Part shown: positions 24,879 to 34,213 of the stretch, piece after piece | Position numbering within the stretch: the first letter of the stretch is position 1 | Layout of the letters: each line of letters begins with the position of its first letter | DNA from: Verrucomicrobiaceae bacterium | GTDB taxonomy: Bacteria > Verrucomicrobiota > Verrucomicrobiia > Verrucomicrobiales > Verrucomicrobiaceae | DNA: 64,000 nucleotides | Assembly (NCBI GenBank): GCA_015075365.1 | Contig: JABTUN010000001.1 | Span: 744,001 to 808,000, forward strand | Reading direction: 5' to 3' | Program-made: the position numbers and the translations under genes | Notes under the pieces: model-generated | Told to the model about the DNA's origin: nothing | What the model saw: the letters and a program-made list of their open reading frames with translations, nothing else | Database searches by the model: none

Positions 24879-26258
24879 ATGCAATTACACATCCTCCCCC
24901 CGCATGCCATGATACTCTCTTCCCCCGATGGATTTGTCGCCCACAGTCTGGCTCCTGACCGCAGGCTGCTAGGAAACCGCAATCGTGTCATGCGAAGCCA
25001 TGATGCCGAAGTCACCGGTCTGGAGTTCCCGCCGCATCTCATCGGCGAGCAGCATCACACGGTGATCGATCTGGGCAAAGTGAAGCGCGTTGCGATGATG
25101 GTGACGCCGGAGGGCGGCGGCAGCTTCCGCGATGAGGCGTGGGAAGCGGCTTCAACGATCCGCGCTATCCTGCGCCAGCAAAGCGAGCCAATGGCGGTGA
25201 CGATGCAGACCGTGTTTGTGAGGGATCGCGCGGATGTGCCGGTGGCGAAGCAGATTCTCGAAGCATGCTATGGCGGGCAGATGCCGCTGACGCTTTTTGT
25301 CGTGCAACCTCCCTGCGAGGGACGCGGGCTGGCCATCGAGGCTTGGGCGGTGAACACGAACGCGGCGGAAGTGGAGTATCACTCGGAGGACTTGGTGACG
25401 GTGAGCTATGACGGCCTGCGCTGGATTTATGCGTCCGGCGGTTCGCTGCATCTGGAGGGGCGCACGCCTTACGAGCAGTCGGCAGAGGCATTCTCCAGCA
25501 TGCGGCGTGTGCTGGCACGCTCGGGGGCGGGTTTTCAGGATGTGGTGCGAACCTGGCTCTACCAGGGCTGCATCACGGAGGAGGTGGATGGTGTGGAGCG
25601 CTACCGCGAGCTGAACCGCGCCCGCACAGACTTCTTTGCAGGCATCGACTTTGAGCACCGGCCGGTGAAGTTGGCACACAACGGCCATGCCATCTATCCG
25701 GCCAGCACGGGCATCGGCACGCTTTGCCATGGACTGGTCACGGCCTGCATGGCCTTGCAGACAGATCGCGAGGATGTGCAGCTCATGGCGCTGGAGAATC
25801 CACTTCAAACCTCCGCCTTCGATTATCCGAAGGAGTATTCCCTCAAGAGCCCGAAGTTCGCCCGCGCGATGGCGGTGCGGGCAGGCGAGTATGTCACGAC
25901 GTGGATCTCCGGGACGGCGAGCATCGTGAACTCTGAAACAGTCCACAGAGGTGACATCGTGAAGCAGACGGAGCAGACGCTCACAAACATCGAGAAGCTC
26001 ATCGCACCGGAAAACTTTGCGCGGCAGGGCTGGGCGGATGCTGGAGCCACTTTCGAGGATCTCGCGCGGTTGCATGTGTATGTGAAACGACCTGAGGACT
26101 ACGAGGCATGCCGCGCCGTTTGCGAGCGTCGCGTGGGCCATGTTCCCTCCATTTACGCGGTGGCGGATGTGTGCCGCTCGGACCTGCTCGTGGAGATCGA
26201 GGGCGTGGCCTTCTCCCGTGTGCGCAAACCCCAGTCCCAGCTTCAGACCACCCGATGA
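24879..26258 (+). CDS. RidA/YjgF-superfamily protein, chorismatase-like (set A)
   Basis: 459 residues from the ATG at 24879, which has GGAGG eight bases upstream; an upstream TTG frame start at 24864 is less likely. No signal peptide, so cytosolic. Conserved-looking blocks include PPCEGRGLAIEAWAV, DGLRWIYASGG, VVRTWLYQGCITEE, YPASTGIGT and NPLQTSAFDYPKEYS. The layout (a large protein built from YjgF-like units) recalls FkbO/Hyg5 chorismatases, but I cannot confirm the active-site residues. A paralogue of similar length heads set B at 51946-53301 on the other strand. It is followed 6 bp later by the DUF1549 gene. Confidence 0.6.
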   Translation: MQLHILPPHAMILSSPDGFVAHSLAPDRRLLGNRNRVMRSHDAEVTGLEFPPHLIGEQHHTVIDLGKVKRVAMMVTPEGGGSFRDEAWEAASTIRAILRQQSEPMAVTMQTVFVRDRADVPVAKQILEACYGGQMPLTLFVVQPPCEGRGLAIEAWAVNTNAAEVEYHSEDLVTVSYDGLRWIYASGGSLHLEGRTPYEQSAEAFSSMRRVLARSGAGFQDVVRTWLYQGCITEEVDGVERYRELNRARTDFFAGIDFEHRPVKLAHNGHAIYPASTGIGTLCHGLVTACMALQTDREDVQLMALENPLQTSAFDYPKEYSLKSPKFARAMAVRAGEYVTTWISGTASIVNSETVHRGDIVKQTEQTLTNIEKLIAPENFARQGWADAGATFEDLARLHVYVKRPEDYEACRAVCERRVGHVPSIYAVADVCRSDLLVEIEGVAFSRVRKPQSQLQTTR

Positions 26259-26264
26259 TTCGCC

Positions 26265-28115
26265 ATGAACCCCCCATGTCTCTTCTTCCTGCTGGCCGCG
26301 ATGACCGCAGCCGGAGCGGTTGACGACACGGCACGCAAAAGCACGCCTGCAGCCGCGCCGTCGCCTGCCGTCAAACCCACGCCAGCGACTCCAAAAGCCA
26401 ATGCAGCGAAGTCACCGCTGCTCGCCACGGCATCCAAAAAGGCCGCTGTGCCGGTGCTGCCGCCTCCGCAGCCGAAACCGGAACCCAAGGTTGAGCCGCC
26501 GATCTACGAGAGCACCTCGCCGGTGAAGCCTGCGGGCGAGATCGACAGGCTCGTGATGGCGAAACTCGCGCCGCTCGGTGTCAAAGCGGTGCTCTGTCCA
26601 GACGCGGTGTTTGTGCGCCGCGCCTTCCTCGATGTCATCGGCACGTTGCCGACGGCGGCTGAGGCGCGCGCCTTCATCGAGGACACGAAACCGGACAAAC
26701 GCCGTGCTTTGATCGAGGCGCTGCTCCAGCGCGATGAGTTCGCGGTGTATTGGGCCATGAAGTGGAGCGATCTGCTGCGCATCAAGGCGGAGTTCCCGAT
26801 CAATCTGTGGCCGAACGCGGCGCAGGCCTATCACCGTTGGGTGATGACGGCGATTGAGGACAACATGCCCTACGATCAGTTCGCGCGTGATCTGCTGACA
26901 TCGAGCGGCAGCAACTTCCGCGTCGGTCCCGTGAACTTTTACCGCGCGATGCAGAACCGCGAGCCGGAGGGCATAGCATCCACGGTGGCGCTCACCTTCA
27001 TGGGCGTACGCACGGATGCGTGGAAGCCGGAGAAGCTCGCGTGCATGGCTCGGTTCTTCACGCAGGTGGGCTACAAGCCGACGAGCGAGTGGAAGGAGGA
27101 GCACGTCTTCTGGGACCCGATGGGCACGCACACGCTGGCGGGAAACATCGCGCCGGGGAAAGCCTCCATCGAGGAGATCGGAAAACCTGCCGCGCCCGCG
27201 CAAGGTGTCGCCACGACGGACGCTCCGGCGTTGCCAGCGACAGGCGAGGCGGTGTTCCCGGATGGGAAGAAGATCAAGCTTCCGGAGGACCGCGATCCGC
27301 GCGAAGTCTTCGCAGAATGGCTCATCACGCCGAAAAATCCGTGGTTCACGCGGAGCATCGCGAACCGCGTTTGGTCCTGGTTTCTGGGTCGCGGCATCAT
27401 CCATGCGCCGGATGACCTCCGTGAAAACAATCCGCCGTCGAATCCCGAGCTGCTCGCTTATCTCGAAGGCGAGCTGGTGAAGTCGAAATACAACTTGAAG
27501 CACCTTTACCGGCTCATTTTGAACTCGAACACCTACCAGGCATCCTCGCTGCTAGGCGACACGAAGCCGGAGGCGCACTTTGCCCGCTATCCGCTGCGCC
27601 GTCTGGAGGCCGAACTGATCATTGATGCGATCAACAAGATCACCGGCACCACTGAGCTTTACACCAGCGCCATTCCCGAGCCCTTCACCTACATCCCGCA
27701 GGGCGAGCCGGCGATGTCGATTGGCGACGGCAGCATCACCAGTCCCTTCCTCGCGCTCTTCGGACGTTCGGCGCGCGCCACTGGCATGGAGGAAGAGCGG
27801 TCGAACAAGTTCATCGCGCCGCAGTGGTTGCATCTTTTGAACTCCACCCAGATTCAAAAGAAGCTGGAGAGCGGTCCCGGCCTCAGAGACATCATCAATG
27901 CGAGACGCACGCCGCAGAAAACGCTCGACGAGCTTTATCTGACCATCCTCTCGCGCCTGCCGACCTCCGCCGAGGTGGAGCTGGCTCTCTCGTATGGCGA
28001 GCCAAGGGAAGGTCTGAACAAAGTCGGCAAACCGCGCACCGGCAAACGCACCGAGGAGTGGAACGACATCGCGTGGGCGCTGCTCAACAGCAGCGAGTTT
28101 TTGTTTCGTCACTAA
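26265..28115 (+). CDS. DUF1549/DUF1553 protein (set A)
   Basis: 616 residues. Signal peptide (MNPPCLFFLLAAMTAAGAV), then an Ala/Pro/Lys-rich linker to about residue 90. DUF1549 follows (EIDRLVMAKLAPLGVKAV, FVRRAFLDVIGTLPTAAEARAFI), then DUF1553 (DPREVFAEWLITPKNPWFTR, IANRVWSWFLGRGIIHAPDDLR, LKHLYRLILNSNTYQ, YPLRRLEAELIIDAI, LSRLPTSAEVELAL). Typical members are abundant in Planctomycetota and Verrucomicrobiota and are almost always followed by a DUF1501 gene, as here. Many also carry a cytochrome-like PSCyt1 domain, which this one lacks. Exported; biochemical role unknown. Confidence 0.85.
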   Translation: MNPPCLFFLLAAMTAAGAVDDTARKSTPAAAPSPAVKPTPATPKANAAKSPLLATASKKAAVPVLPPPQPKPEPKVEPPIYESTSPVKPAGEIDRLVMAKLAPLGVKAVLCPDAVFVRRAFLDVIGTLPTAAEARAFIEDTKPDKRRALIEALLQRDEFAVYWAMKWSDLLRIKAEFPINLWPNAAQAYHRWVMTAIEDNMPYDQFARDLLTSSGSNFRVGPVNFYRAMQNREPEGIASTVALTFMGVRTDAWKPEKLACMARFFTQVGYKPTSEWKEEHVFWDPMGTHTLAGNIAPGKASIEEIGKPAAPAQGVATTDAPALPATGEAVFPDGKKIKLPEDRDPREVFAEWLITPKNPWFTRSIANRVWSWFLGRGIIHAPDDLRENNPPSNPELLAYLEGELVKSKYNLKHLYRLILNSNTYQASSLLGDTKPEAHFARYPLRRLEAELIIDAINKITGTTELYTSAIPEPFTYIPQGEPAMSIGDGSITSPFLALFGRSARATGMEEERSNKFIAPQWLHLLNSTQIQKKLESGPGLRDIINARRTPQKTLDELYLTILSRLPTSAEVELALSYGEPREGLNKVGKPRTGKRTEEWNDIAWALLNSSEFLFRH

Positions 28116-28135
28116 CCCCCAACCTCCGAATCATC

Positions 28136-29506
28136 ATGAGCACGTCGAACCTCCATCAAATCGGCATGACATGCAGCCGCTCCACCACGCGGCGGGATGT
28201 CATGCAGGCCGGTCTCTTCAGCACCGCGAGCGTGTTGTTTTCCAACACACACGCCGCCACCGCTCCAGCGCCGCAGGCATTGCCTGCCGCACCCTTCAAA
28301 ACGAAGGCGAAATCCGTCATCCAGGTCTTCCTGTGGGGCGGCATGTCCCACAACGACACCTGGGACCCGAAACCGGATGCGGGCTACGATTACAATGGCC
28401 CGATGAAGGCCCCGCTCTCCACCAACGTGGCTGGCATCCGGCTAAGCGAGTGGTTTCCAAAACTCGCGCAGCAGGCGGACAAGTTTTCACTCATCCGCAG
28501 CATGACGCATGGCAACAACGGCCACGAAACCGCTGCGTATCTCGTGCAGACCGCTCATCAGCCAGGCGAGCGTCTGGCGTATCCGAGCGTCGGCGCGGTG
28601 TTTTCGTATTTTCGTGGCAAAAACTACAAAGGCGTGCTCCCGCCCTATGTGGTGCTCACGCAGCCACAGGGCCGTTTTTCAGAAGAAGGCTTCCTCGGGG
28701 CCAAGTTGAAGCCTTTTGCCACCGGCGGCGATCCAAACGCCTCCCGCTTCGAGGTCGAGGGAGTCATCTCCCGCAGCATCAGCGATACACGCCAGCAGGC
28801 GCGGCGTGATTTGCTCGCGAAAATGGACACGCTGAGGCAAACCGCAGGCGGCGATGCGCAACTCACCGCCTCCGAGCAGGCCAAGGCGGAGGCGTATGAC
28901 ATGATCCTCGGCAAAGGACGCGAGGTTTTCGATCTCTCGAAGGAGAAACCTGAACTGCGCGACCGCTACGGGCGCCACACCTTCGGCCAGGACTGCCTCG
29001 CCGCGCGGCGCATGGTGGAGTCGGGCGTGCCTTACATCGTGATCAATTATCCCGGCGGCTGGGACACGCACAGCAATCACTTCCAGACGATGGGCCGCCA
29101 GGCGCCGGAGCTCGATCAAGGTCTCGCCGCGCTGCTGCTCGACCTCAAAGAGCGCGGCTTGCTGGAAAGCACGCTCGTGTGGTGCTGCGGTGAGTTTGGA
29201 CGTGGGCCAAAGATCGACTGGCAGCCGCCGTGGAATGGCGGGCGCAATCACTACGGCAAGGTCTTCTCCGTGCTTGTCGCGGGCGGCGGATTCAAAGGCG
29301 GCCACGTTGTCGGTTCCTCCGATGCCAAGGCGGAGGAGGTGAAGGACCGCCCCGTATATCCCGTGGATTTACTTGGCAGCGTCTATCAGCTCGCGGGCAT
29401 CGATCCGAAGGCAAAACTCCCGCACCCGATGGGCCTCGAAGCCCACGTCCTGCCCTACGGTGAGGAAGGCGTGAAGTCCGCCGGTTTGCTCACTGAAATC
29501 ATGTAA
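28136..29506 (+). CDS. DUF1501 protein (set A)
   Basis: 456 residues from the ATG at 28136. Tat-type signal (STTRRDVMQAGLFSTASVLF). The DUF1501 body has VIQVFLWGGMSHNDTWDPKP, SLIRSMTHGNNGHETA, GVPYIVINYPGGWDTHSNH and TLVWCCGEFGRGPKI. The Asp and His residues in HNDTWDPKP, DTHSNH and GEFGR correspond to metal-site positions of the alkaline phosphatase/sulfatase superfamily, to which DUF1501 is related. Tat export would fit a cofactor or metal loaded in the cytoplasm. Substrate unknown. 20 bp after the DUF1549 gene. Confidence 0.85.
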   Translation: MSTSNLHQIGMTCSRSTTRRDVMQAGLFSTASVLFSNTHAATAPAPQALPAAPFKTKAKSVIQVFLWGGMSHNDTWDPKPDAGYDYNGPMKAPLSTNVAGIRLSEWFPKLAQQADKFSLIRSMTHGNNGHETAAYLVQTAHQPGERLAYPSVGAVFSYFRGKNYKGVLPPYVVLTQPQGRFSEEGFLGAKLKPFATGGDPNASRFEVEGVISRSISDTRQQARRDLLAKMDTLRQTAGGDAQLTASEQAKAEAYDMILGKGREVFDLSKEKPELRDRYGRHTFGQDCLAARRMVESGVPYIVINYPGGWDTHSNHFQTMGRQAPELDQGLAALLLDLKERGLLESTLVWCCGEFGRGPKIDWQPPWNGGRNHYGKVFSVLVAGGGFKGGHVVGSSDAKAEEVKDRPVYPVDLLGSVYQLAGIDPKAKLPHPMGLEAHVLPYGEEGVKSAGLLTEIM

Positions 29507-29518
29507 CCACTCACCGCC

Positions 29519-31657
29519 ATGAAAATGACACTGGTCACTGCCGTGCTCGCCGCCACCACGGTGATGGCTCTCGCGGCTCCGAAGGTCAAAGCGCAGTCAC
29601 GGCCATACATGGGCTACGTCTATCCCGCTGGCGGCCAGCAGGGTGCCACCTTTGCCGTGAAGATCGGCGGGCAGTCGCTCGACAACGTCACCGGAGTCAT
29701 CGTCACCGGCGGCGGTGTCAGCGCCAAGGTGGATCGTTGCTTCAGCCGCATCGGCCCGCAGGAGATCACGCTGCTGCGCGATCAATTACGCGAGCTGAAG
29801 GCCGCGCAAAAGGCCGCAAAAGCGCCTGATCCCGCTGCGGATGATCTCATCGCACGCATCGAGAAGCGCATTGAGGAATACCGCCAGCGACCCGCCAGCG
29901 CCGCGCTCTCTGGACTCGTGTTTCTCGATTTTACCATCGCGAAAGATGCCACGCCTGGAAAGCGGGAGCTGCGGCTCGTCACGCACCAGGGCGTGTCGAA
30001 TCCGCTCGCCTTCCACGTCGGCCAACTCCATGAAATGACACGCAAGCCCATGCTCACCGCCGAGTTTCAAGTCCTCGGCAAGGAACAGCTCGCGCTGCGC
30101 AAACGGCCCATCGAGGAGGAGCTGGTCAACGTCACACCGCCCTGCACGCTCAACGGTCAGATCGCCTCCGGCGAGGTGAACCGCTATCGTTTTACTGCCC
30201 GCAAAGGTCAGCGACTCGTCATCTCCGCGCTCGCTCGGCAATTGATCCCCTTCATCGCCGATGCCGTGCCCGGCTGGTTCCAGCCCGTGCTTGCGCTTTA
30301 CGACAGCAAAGGAAAAGAAGTCGCCTACCAGGATGACTTCCGCTTCAAGCCGGACCCCGTGGTGCTCTTCGACGTGCCGCAGGACGGCGAATACACCGCC
30401 GCCATCTCCGACGCCATCCATCGTGGCCGCGAGGATTTTGTGTATCGCATCACCATCGGCGAGCAGCCTTATCTCACCAGCGTCTTCCCGCTCGGAGGCC
30501 ACGTCGGCGAGACACATCAGCTCAAGATGCAGGGTTGGAACCTCGAAGGTGCGGCTTTGAAGCAACCCGCGAAAAACGCTGGCGCAGGCGTGCAAAGCGT
30601 GGCCGCCATCGTGACAGGCGTCGTTTCAAACGCCGTGCCCTTCGCGCTCGACAGCTTGCCGGAGACCTTTGACAAAGAGCCGAACGACAGCAGCAGTGCT
30701 GCGCAAAAAGTCACGCTGCCCGTCATCGTGAACGGTCGTATCGACAAAAAAGGCGACTGGGATGTCTTCGAGTTCCAAGGGAAGGCCGGTCAGGATCTCG
30801 TGGCCGAGGTGCAGGCACGCCGCCTGGAGTCGCCGATGGACCCCGTGCTCAAAATCACCGGACCCGACGGCAAGATGCTCGCCTTCAACGATGACTATGA
30901 AGATGCCGGCAACGGCGTGAACACGCACCACGCCGATTCCTATGCCACGCTCAAGCTGCCCACCGACGGCGCGTATCGCGTCCACATCAGCGACACTGTG
31001 CGCGGCGGCGGGGAGGAATACGGCTACCGCCTGCGCATCAGTGCCGCGCGGCCGGATTTCGCCCTGCGCACCGTGCCCTCCAGCATCACGCTGCGCGCGA
31101 AATCCGGCGGCGGCAGCATCAGCGTCTATGTGCAGCGCAAGGACGGCTGCACCGCGCCCATCACCATCGCCTTGAAGAATCCGCCCGCCGGAGTCACCTG
31201 CAAACCGGTCACTCTCACCGGCACGCAAAGCGTCGCCCGCCTCGCCATCAAATGTGATCTGCCCTCCTCCACGCCGCCGTTTGATCTCATCGTCACTGGC
31301 AGCACCGCGCAGGCTCCGAATCAAGCCGCGCTGCAACATGACGCCGTGCCCTGCGAGGACCGCATGCAGGCATTCCTCTGGCGTCACCTCGTCCCCGCGC
31401 CCGATTTGAAGGCCGTTGTCTTTGATCCAGACAACAAACCCGCGCCGAAACGCGTCATGCCGCCCGCCACGCCTGCGGACATCGAGGAAGCGAAGAAAAA
31501 ACTCGTCGGCACCACGGCCAAATTTACCAAGAGCCAGGTCACCGGTCGTCTCCGCCAGATCGAGGGCCTCTACGTCGAAGGCCTGCTCACCGATGCCTTC
31601 ACCTCAAAACGTGTGGCCGAATGCGCCGCGCATGAGGAGCCAACTCAGTCACCATGA
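29519..31657 (+). CDS. Exported PPC-domain beta-sandwich protein (set A)
   Basis: 712 residues with a signal peptide (MKMTLVTAVLAATTVMALAA). After an IPT-like start (GYVYPAGGQQGATFAVKIGG) it carries two PPC-type domains: NGQIASGEVNRYRFTARKGQRLVI near residue 215, and NGRIDKKGDWDVFEFQGKAGQD near residue 405, the latter ending ...YGYRLRI. Ig-like segments follow. PPC modules usually bind surfaces or act as accessory parts of secreted enzymes. Set B has a shorter paralogue (660 aa) without the C-terminal extension (VMPPATPADIEEAKKKLVG and on). Last gene of quartet A; it overlaps the next gene by 4 bp. Confidence 0.8.
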   Translation: MKMTLVTAVLAATTVMALAAPKVKAQSRPYMGYVYPAGGQQGATFAVKIGGQSLDNVTGVIVTGGGVSAKVDRCFSRIGPQEITLLRDQLRELKAAQKAAKAPDPAADDLIARIEKRIEEYRQRPASAALSGLVFLDFTIAKDATPGKRELRLVTHQGVSNPLAFHVGQLHEMTRKPMLTAEFQVLGKEQLALRKRPIEEELVNVTPPCTLNGQIASGEVNRYRFTARKGQRLVISALARQLIPFIADAVPGWFQPVLALYDSKGKEVAYQDDFRFKPDPVVLFDVPQDGEYTAAISDAIHRGREDFVYRITIGEQPYLTSVFPLGGHVGETHQLKMQGWNLEGAALKQPAKNAGAGVQSVAAIVTGVVSNAVPFALDSLPETFDKEPNDSSSAAQKVTLPVIVNGRIDKKGDWDVFEFQGKAGQDLVAEVQARRLESPMDPVLKITGPDGKMLAFNDDYEDAGNGVNTHHADSYATLKLPTDGAYRVHISDTVRGGGEEYGYRLRISAARPDFALRTVPSSITLRAKSGGGSISVYVQRKDGCTAPITIALKNPPAGVTCKPVTLTGTQSVARLAIKCDLPSSTPPFDLIVTGSTAQAPNQAALQHDAVPCEDRMQAFLWRHLVPAPDLKAVVFDPDNKPAPKRVMPPATPADIEEAKKKLVGTTAKFTKSQVTGRLRQIEGLYVEGLLTDAFTSKRVAECAAHEEPTQSP

Positions 31658-32892
31658 ACTCAACCACTGACAACGAATGGGATGTCGCCGTCATCGGCGG
31701 TGGCCCCGCTGGTGCCGCGCTCGGCACCTTTCTAAGCCGCGCCGGGCATCGCTGCGTCGTGCTCGAAGCAGCGCACTTCCCGCGCTATCACATCGGCGAA
31801 TCGCTCATCCCGCACACCCACGGCATTCTCGACCGCCTTGGCCTGTTGCCGAAGATACGCACCTCGCACTTCCCGGTGAAGCACAGCGTGCGTTTCGTCT
31901 CCGCAGATGGACACGAGGCCACGCCCTTCTATTTCTCCGAAACCATCGAAGGCGACCGCGCTCGCACCTGGCAGGTTGAGCGCAGCGAGTTCGACATGAT
32001 GATGCTCGACCACGCCCGCGAGAGCGGCGTTCACGTCCGTGATGCCGGTGTGAAGGAAGTGCTCTTTGAGAACGACAAAGCCGTCGGCGTGCGCTTGAAC
32101 GGCAGCACGAACGGCGAGGAACTGCGTGCGAAGGTCGTCGTCGATGCCTCCGGCCGCGCCTGCGTGATCGGACGCCAGCTTCATCTGCGCGAGGAACTCC
32201 AAGACCTGCGCAAAGCCTCCGCCTGGGGCTACTATCGCGGCGGAAAACGCCTGCCCGGCATCGACGCGGGCGAAACCACCATGTTCATGATTCCCGGTGG
32301 CGGCTGGTTTTGGTATATCCCGCTCCCGGATGACATCGTCAGCGTCGGCATCGTCGCTGATCCGCATTATCTCCTCGGCGACAGCGACGACATGGAGACC
32401 GCTTTTTTGCGCGAAGTCTCGAAATGCGCCGCTCTCTCCGAGCGCCTCGTCAGCGCGGAGCGCATCGGCCCCGTTCGCGGCAGCCGCCAGCTCGCCTACC
32501 TGAACCGCCAGACCAGCGGCGACGGCTGGGTGATGATCGGTGATGCCCGCGCCTTCCTTGATCCCATCTATTCCTCCGGCCTCTATCTCGCGCTCGGTTC
32601 CGCCGAACTCGCCGCCGGTTCCATTGATGCAGCTCTGAAATCCGGCGATCTATCGGCTGCGAAGCTCGGAGCCTTCGAGCCCGCGCTCTGGAAAGGCGTC
32701 GGCATCATCCGCCAGCTCATCCACGCCTTCTACGACCCCGAGTTCAGCTTTCCCAAATTCGCCCGGCGCTTCCCTGAACAACGCGCCGCGCTCATCGACT
32801 GCCTCATCGGCGATGTCGTCGGCAAGGACATGAGCTCCTTCACCGCCGCGCTCGAACAAATGACCCCACCGCCCGGTCCGCTGGGCGGCTAA
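31654..32892 (+). CDS. FAD-dependent oxidoreductase, flavin halogenase-like
   Basis: 412 residues. The dinucleotide fold GGGPAGAALGTFLSRAGH is at the N-terminus, with FPRYHIGESLIP shortly after. WFWYIPLPDDIVSVGIV holds the WxWxIP motif of flavin-dependent halogenases, and GDARAFLDPIYSSGLYLAL is the second FAD motif. Many bacterial relatives with these motifs are uncharacterised oxidoreductases rather than proven halogenases. I see no partner flavin reductase or biosynthetic genes. ATGA overlap with the PPC gene ties it to operon A, but set B has no counterpart. Confidence 0.75.
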   Translation: MNSTTDNEWDVAVIGGGPAGAALGTFLSRAGHRCVVLEAAHFPRYHIGESLIPHTHGILDRLGLLPKIRTSHFPVKHSVRFVSADGHEATPFYFSETIEGDRARTWQVERSEFDMMMLDHARESGVHVRDAGVKEVLFENDKAVGVRLNGSTNGEELRAKVVVDASGRACVIGRQLHLREELQDLRKASAWGYYRGGKRLPGIDAGETTMFMIPGGGWFWYIPLPDDIVSVGIVADPHYLLGDSDDMETAFLREVSKCAALSERLVSAERIGPVRGSRQLAYLNRQTSGDGWVMIGDARAFLDPIYSSGLYLALGSAELAAGSIDAALKSGDLSAAKLGAFEPALWKGVGIIRQLIHAFYDPEFSFPKFARRFPEQRAALIDCLIGDVVGKDMSSFTAALEQMTPPPGPLGG

Positions 32893-32906
32893 GCCGCCTT
32901 TCACTC

Positions 32907-34169
32907 ATGAACATCCACTCCACGATCAATCGCCGGCGTTTGCTGCAAAGTTCGCTCGTAGCAGGCGCGGTGATGGCCCGCCCGCTGCTGCCAGGGGCGA
33001 ATGCCGCACCATCAGGCCTCTCGCCGAAAGGCCTGGGCCGGGCGGCGTGGGTTGAGATGCTGATGAAGGTTTCCGAACCAGTCATCGCGAATCTTGCCGC
33101 GCAGCAGTTGAAGAAAAACATGCCTGTGGAGGCTCAAAAAGGCCACGAGACCAAACGCGCTGCTGCCACGCATCTCGAAGCACTCGGACGCACGCTTGCA
33201 GGCCTCGCACCGTGGCTTGCGGCCTCTGGGCTCGATTCGGCTGAAGAAGCCCTTCGTGTGAAAATGGCTGCGCAGACCCGAAAAGCTCTCGCAAACGCCG
33301 TGGAGCCAACTTCAGCCGACAAACTCGATTTTACCGTCGCCACGCAGAATCTCGTCGATGCCGCATTTTTGGCTCTAGGCCTCTCACGAGCCAAAAACGA
33401 GCTTTGGGACGCTTTAGACACCACCACACGAGAGCGCTTCGTCACCGCCTTGCAGAGCACGCGAAAGTTCAAGCCCGGCAAAAACAACTGGCTGCTCTTC
33501 TCCGCCACCATTGAGGCCTTTCTCGCTTCCATCGGTGCTTCGTGGCTGCCAGAACCCATCGAGACCGCCATCACCGCGCACGAGGAGTGGTATCAGGGCG
33601 ATGGCATGTATGGCGACGGCCCTAAGTTTCACTGGGACTACTACAACAGCTTCGTCATCCAGCCCATGCTGCTCGCAGTGCTTGATCTCATGAAGCCCTT
33701 CGATGCGCGTTGGGAAGGGCACCGCGCCACCATCATGAAGCGTGCGCAGCGCTTCGCCGCCATCCAGGAGCGACTCATCGCGCCTGACGGCACGTATCCG
33801 CCCATCGGCCGCTCCATTACCTACCGCTGCGGAGCTTTTCATCACCTCGCGGACATGGCGCTGCGGCGGCAGTTGCCTGTCGGTGTGCCTCCTGCGCAGG
33901 TTCGCGGTGCTTTGAGTGCCGTCATTCAGCGCACCCTCACGCCTACAGGCACGTTCGATGATCAAGGCTGGCTCCGCATCGGCCTCTCCGGCCATCAACC
34001 GTCCCTCGGCGAGACCTACATCAGCACCGGCAGCCTCTACCTCTGCACCTTTGCCTTCCTGCCGCTCGGCCTGCCTCCCAGCGATGAATTTTGGTCGGGA
34101 GCAAAGGTGGACTGGTCCGCTTGCCAGCTCTGGAGCGGCACCGATCTGCCTGCTGACCACGCCATCTGA
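32907..34169 (+). CDS. Exported DUF2264 protein
   Basis: 420 residues. Tat-like signal (NRRRLLQSSLVAGAVMARPLLP). The body fits DUF2264: LEALGRTLAGLAPWLAA, a long helical region, WYQGDGMYGDGPKFHWDYYN, IGRSITYRCGAFHHLADMAL and a C-terminal GETYISTGSLYLCTFAFLPLGLP. DUF2264 proteins are alpha/alpha-toroid-type and often near polysaccharide lyases or glycoside-processing genes. The heparinase-like gene at 34936 fits that pattern. 14 bp after the oxidoreductase gene. Confidence 0.8.
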   Translation: MNIHSTINRRRLLQSSLVAGAVMARPLLPGANAAPSGLSPKGLGRAAWVEMLMKVSEPVIANLAAQQLKKNMPVEAQKGHETKRAAATHLEALGRTLAGLAPWLAASGLDSAEEALRVKMAAQTRKALANAVEPTSADKLDFTVATQNLVDAAFLALGLSRAKNELWDALDTTTRERFVTALQSTRKFKPGKNNWLLFSATIEAFLASIGASWLPEPIETAITAHEEWYQGDGMYGDGPKFHWDYYNSFVIQPMLLAVLDLMKPFDARWEGHRATIMKRAQRFAAIQERLIAPDGTYPPIGRSITYRCGAFHHLADMALRRQLPVGVPPAQVRGALSAVIQRTLTPTGTFDDQGWLRIGLSGHQPSLGETYISTGSLYLCTFAFLPLGLPPSDEFWSGAKVDWSACQLWSGTDLPADHAI

Positions 34170-34213
34170 TTTTCGCCTCGAAACAACCGTTCACCCCCAA
34201 CCTAACGACCACC

